Assembly (NCBI GenBank): GCA_014607495.2
Contig: CP053169.1
Span: 8,246,001-8,310,000 of the forward strand
Direction: 5' to 3'
Origin: Carposina sasakii
Lineage: Eukaryota > Arthropoda > Insecta > Lepidoptera > Carposinidae
Length of the DNA stretch: 64,000 nt
Shown here in pieces: positions 61,783 through 64,000 of the stretch. The translations under genes and the position numbers were made by a program. Numbering within the stretch: position 1 is the stretch's first letter; the number at the start of each line of letters is the position of its first letter. The notes beneath the pieces are model-generated. The model was not told the origin of the DNA. It saw only the letters and a program-made list of their open reading frames with translations, and searched no databases.

Positions 61783-62880
61783 TGTTTGTGATACAAGGTT
61801 TTACACGAAATTATTAATCTGTTACGTAGTATGTATAGTAACTAAGATGGCGACGATAGTCAACAAATACGTTGTTTGTCAAACAAGTGTTTTGAATTCC
61901 ACGTATCTCGGTACCGGAACGCAAAACTACTACATTCCTAGTTTAGAATGAATGTTGTTATGTTTGCTGACTTATTTACCTTATTAATTAGGTTGTTAAT
62001 TAATGAACCTGTGCTGATGCGGCGCTTCATGCAGCTGATGTATTCTAATACATCAGCTGCATCTCCTTCCGTGCATATCGAAGGAGTAGGCTAAGGAACT
62101 CAAGAGCGTTCTCTCCAGGTGTGGTCATGTAGGTATATTATTATTATCGTACTTATAATTCACTTATAGATTGTACCCAAATGGGTTGTGTCAGACTGAA
62201 AATAAAATTTGTATGAACATTGCTAGGTGAAAATTTAAAAAAAATGTCTTTGTGTCTCACCTTTGTGTTTTCCGGACAGGTTCTCTACCTATACAGGGTG
62301 TAGACATCTAACTCCCACATAAATGTATGGAATAAAATATTATCACAATATTTCTGAGCAAATAAACTTCGTAATACGATAGCTTGTCCATCTTTATAGT
62401 CGATCTGCGGTAGACAGTAGCTGCGAAGTTAAGGGGACGTATATTCATTACTAAATAGTTACCTTTACGATATTTGCATAACCTGGGGGCTGCACTTGGA
62501 ACCTAATATCGTAATTCGATCGAATCGATCGATAAAACTTTACCCGCCTCTTATGTTTATTTCTCTTTCACGATTGGTTTTCTGGAAGAAATCTCTCTTA
62601 GAGATAAGCACGTCTTTGTACATCTTCCTTGTCATAAACCGTATTTGTGAAAATTTTACTGTGTACAACATTAGCTGACTGATCGGATTCAATCATTTGC
62701 TGAATTGTATCTATTCGTATTGTTTTATTTATTTTATTCCTAGCTTGTATTTCAAAATTTTTATTTTTATTTATTAAGCACACCAAACATGATACAACTG
62801 GGTATAAAATTAGTTTACAAATTATGGTAAGATATGGTCTAGGTTGCACCACAATTCAGGTGAGCACTTAATCTATATCT
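61783..62880. other. Intergenic with one dispersed repeat
   Basis: 62005-62130 is the reverse copy of the repeat at 40505 and contains a local palindrome 'gcagctgatgtattctaata', 'catcagctgc'. An orphan TACAGGGTGTAGACATCTAA end lies at 62293. The minus frame 62852-62598 has no recognisable domain. Confidence 0.45.
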
Positions 62881-62882
62881 AT

Positions 62883-62998
62883 CATCATCATCAACCTATT
62901 GCAGTCCACTGCTGGACGTAGGCCTCCCCCAGGGCACGCCACAAGACTGCCATGGGGGGGGGTTTTGCCTATAGTCACCACGCTAGGCAGGCGGGTTG
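62883..62998 (-). repeat. RTE-tail SINE-like repeat, 5'-truncated, with 8-bp duplication
   Basis: CATCATCATCAACCTATTGC, 'agtccactgctggacgtagg', 'cctcccccagggcacgccac' to 'cgctaggcaggcgggttg'. It is flanked by ATATCTAT at 62875-62882 and 62999-63006. Confidence 0.85.
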
Positions 62999-63322
62999 AT
63001 ATCTATAATACACACAATTAAGACACAAACAATATTCAGTAGGTAATTAAAATTACATATTCCTTAATATTTAACCCATTGATAAACGACAAAAGACAAT
63101 TTAGGAACATACGTACAGAAAGAAAAGAAAATAGCAATTACAAATACATAGATAAATTTATATAGCAGGCTCATTGAAATGGAGGATACTTTTAAGTGTA
63201 CTGGAGATGACACGAAGTCTAGGGTCAAAAATATCAAGCTCAATATGCTTAGTAGCTAATTCATTGTATTGACGCGCCTTTCTAGTTAATGGATTATAAA
63301 TGGATGTGTTGTCCTTATCTTA
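62999..63322. other. Intergenic, nothing recognised
   Basis: Bases 63160-63300 ('aggctcattgaaatgga...', 'gcgcctttctagttaatgga') are not repeated in the window; no convincing coding frame. Confidence 0.3.
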
Positions 63323-63586
63323 TACAGGGTGTAACAAAAAGGGTATGTTAAGCGAGAAGCTATGTAAATAGCCCACTATAGAGAACCTATACACAAAATT
63401 TGAGATCCGAAATCACATGTTTATTTTTCCCGATAGTATGGAGAATTTTTAAATATCTCAGGAATTTTCATACAATCTTGAAAAATAAAAATGTGATTTC
63501 GAGTCTCAAATTTTGGAAATAGGTTCTCTATAGTGGGCTATTTATACAGCTTTTCGCTTAACATACCCTTTCTGTTACATCCTGTA
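63323..63586. repeat. MITE family A, full-length
   Basis: TACAGGGTGTAACAAAAAGG ... 'acataccctttctgttacat', CCTGTA, 264 bp palindromic. Confidence 0.88.
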
Positions 63587-63646
63587 TATTTTCAGAGCAA
63601 ATAGGTTAATTTTTTTTTATCTTCTATTACTAAATCTTATAATAAA

Positions 63647-63721
63647 CTAGTGGACGCCCGCGTTTCTAAGATTAGCGTGCACAAACATCGATCCGTTACA
63701 ATTTTATTATATGTATATAGA
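63647..63721 (+). repeat. 'ctagtggacgcc' family, internally deleted 75-bp copy
   Basis: CTAGTGGACGCCCGCG is joined directly to 'tttctaagattagcgtgcac', 'aaacatcgatccgttacaat' and the 3' end 'ttattatatgtatatagat', so about 250 bp of the interior is missing while both ends are kept. Confidence 0.8.
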
Positions 63722-64000
63722 TGAAATCTCTGACAACAGCTCAGGTGAATCAACAAGAGAGTGTATGATTTTATAAAGATTCATTTATTTGCGACGTGTT
63801 TCTAAGGAAGTAACATGAAATATATTAAGTCGCATTTCATATGTTAAATCTGTATATTGTTATAATGTATATTTGATTGTACGTATTGTTTTAGTACATA
63901 AAATATGATTTTTGCTGGCAACACTTCTCTTGAAATATAGCTTTTGTACTGTGCACACGTCTCTTCAATCAGTTAATTGATATCTACGTAAAAACCTACA
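63722..64000. other. Intergenic to the window edge, nothing recognised
   Basis: No gene is seen. Confidence 0.3.

Overview
This 64 kb window is eukaryotic, AT-rich and very repeat-dense. It is almost certainly insect and most likely lepidopteran: it carries RTE-clade LINEs with trinucleotide 3' tails, short RTE-tail repeats, tRNA-headed SINEs, the 'ctagtggacgcc...' non-LTR repeat and several TACAGGGTG-ended MITE families of the kind that litter moth and butterfly genomes. The species call is inference; no host gene here fixes it. There is no prokaryotic organisation.

The only convincing host coding sequence is at the left edge: the first coding exon (minus strand, 191 to 16) of a class A GPCR, with TM1, a consensus splice donor and the rest of the gene to the left. 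Everything else is intergenic or intronic DNA made of transposable elements separated by unrecognised AT-rich sequence.

Four elements still carry long reading frames. (1) 7861-11032 is a complete RTE-clade LINE with an intact endonuclease/reverse transcriptase ORF, a (TGA)n tail and a perfect 12-bp target duplication. (2) 31437-37030 is a Ty3/gypsy-type LTR retrotransposon on the minus strand with two 1,050-bp LTRs that match throughout by eye; one long Gag-Pro-IN frame persists although reverse transcriptase, RNase H and most of the integrase core are missing. It sits inside an older MITE. (3) 47726-49604 is a Tc1/mariner-superfamily element with terminal inverted repeats of about 480 bp and a transposase cut off after the first catalytic Asp. 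(4) Truncated RTE 3' ends (21989-22419, 25428-25592, 53155-53279, 56280-56660, 60008-60240) keep recognisable C-terminal coding.

The rest is mostly non-autonomous: three unrelated MITE families (A, B, C below) that share the TACAGGGTG terminus with the mariner-like element; about a dozen copies of an RTE-tail SINE-like repeat ending in the RTE C-terminal codons and (ATG)n; the 'ctagtggacgcc' family, one copy of which contains a 5 x 127-bp VNTR; tRNA-headed SINEs; foldback elements; and tandem duplications. Nested insertions give relative ages: the LTR element, a tRNA SINE, a (ATGT)n-tailed repeat and a poly-A repeat have each landed inside a MITE.

Coordinates of repeat ends were read by eye. 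Percent identities and family names from repeat libraries were not computed.
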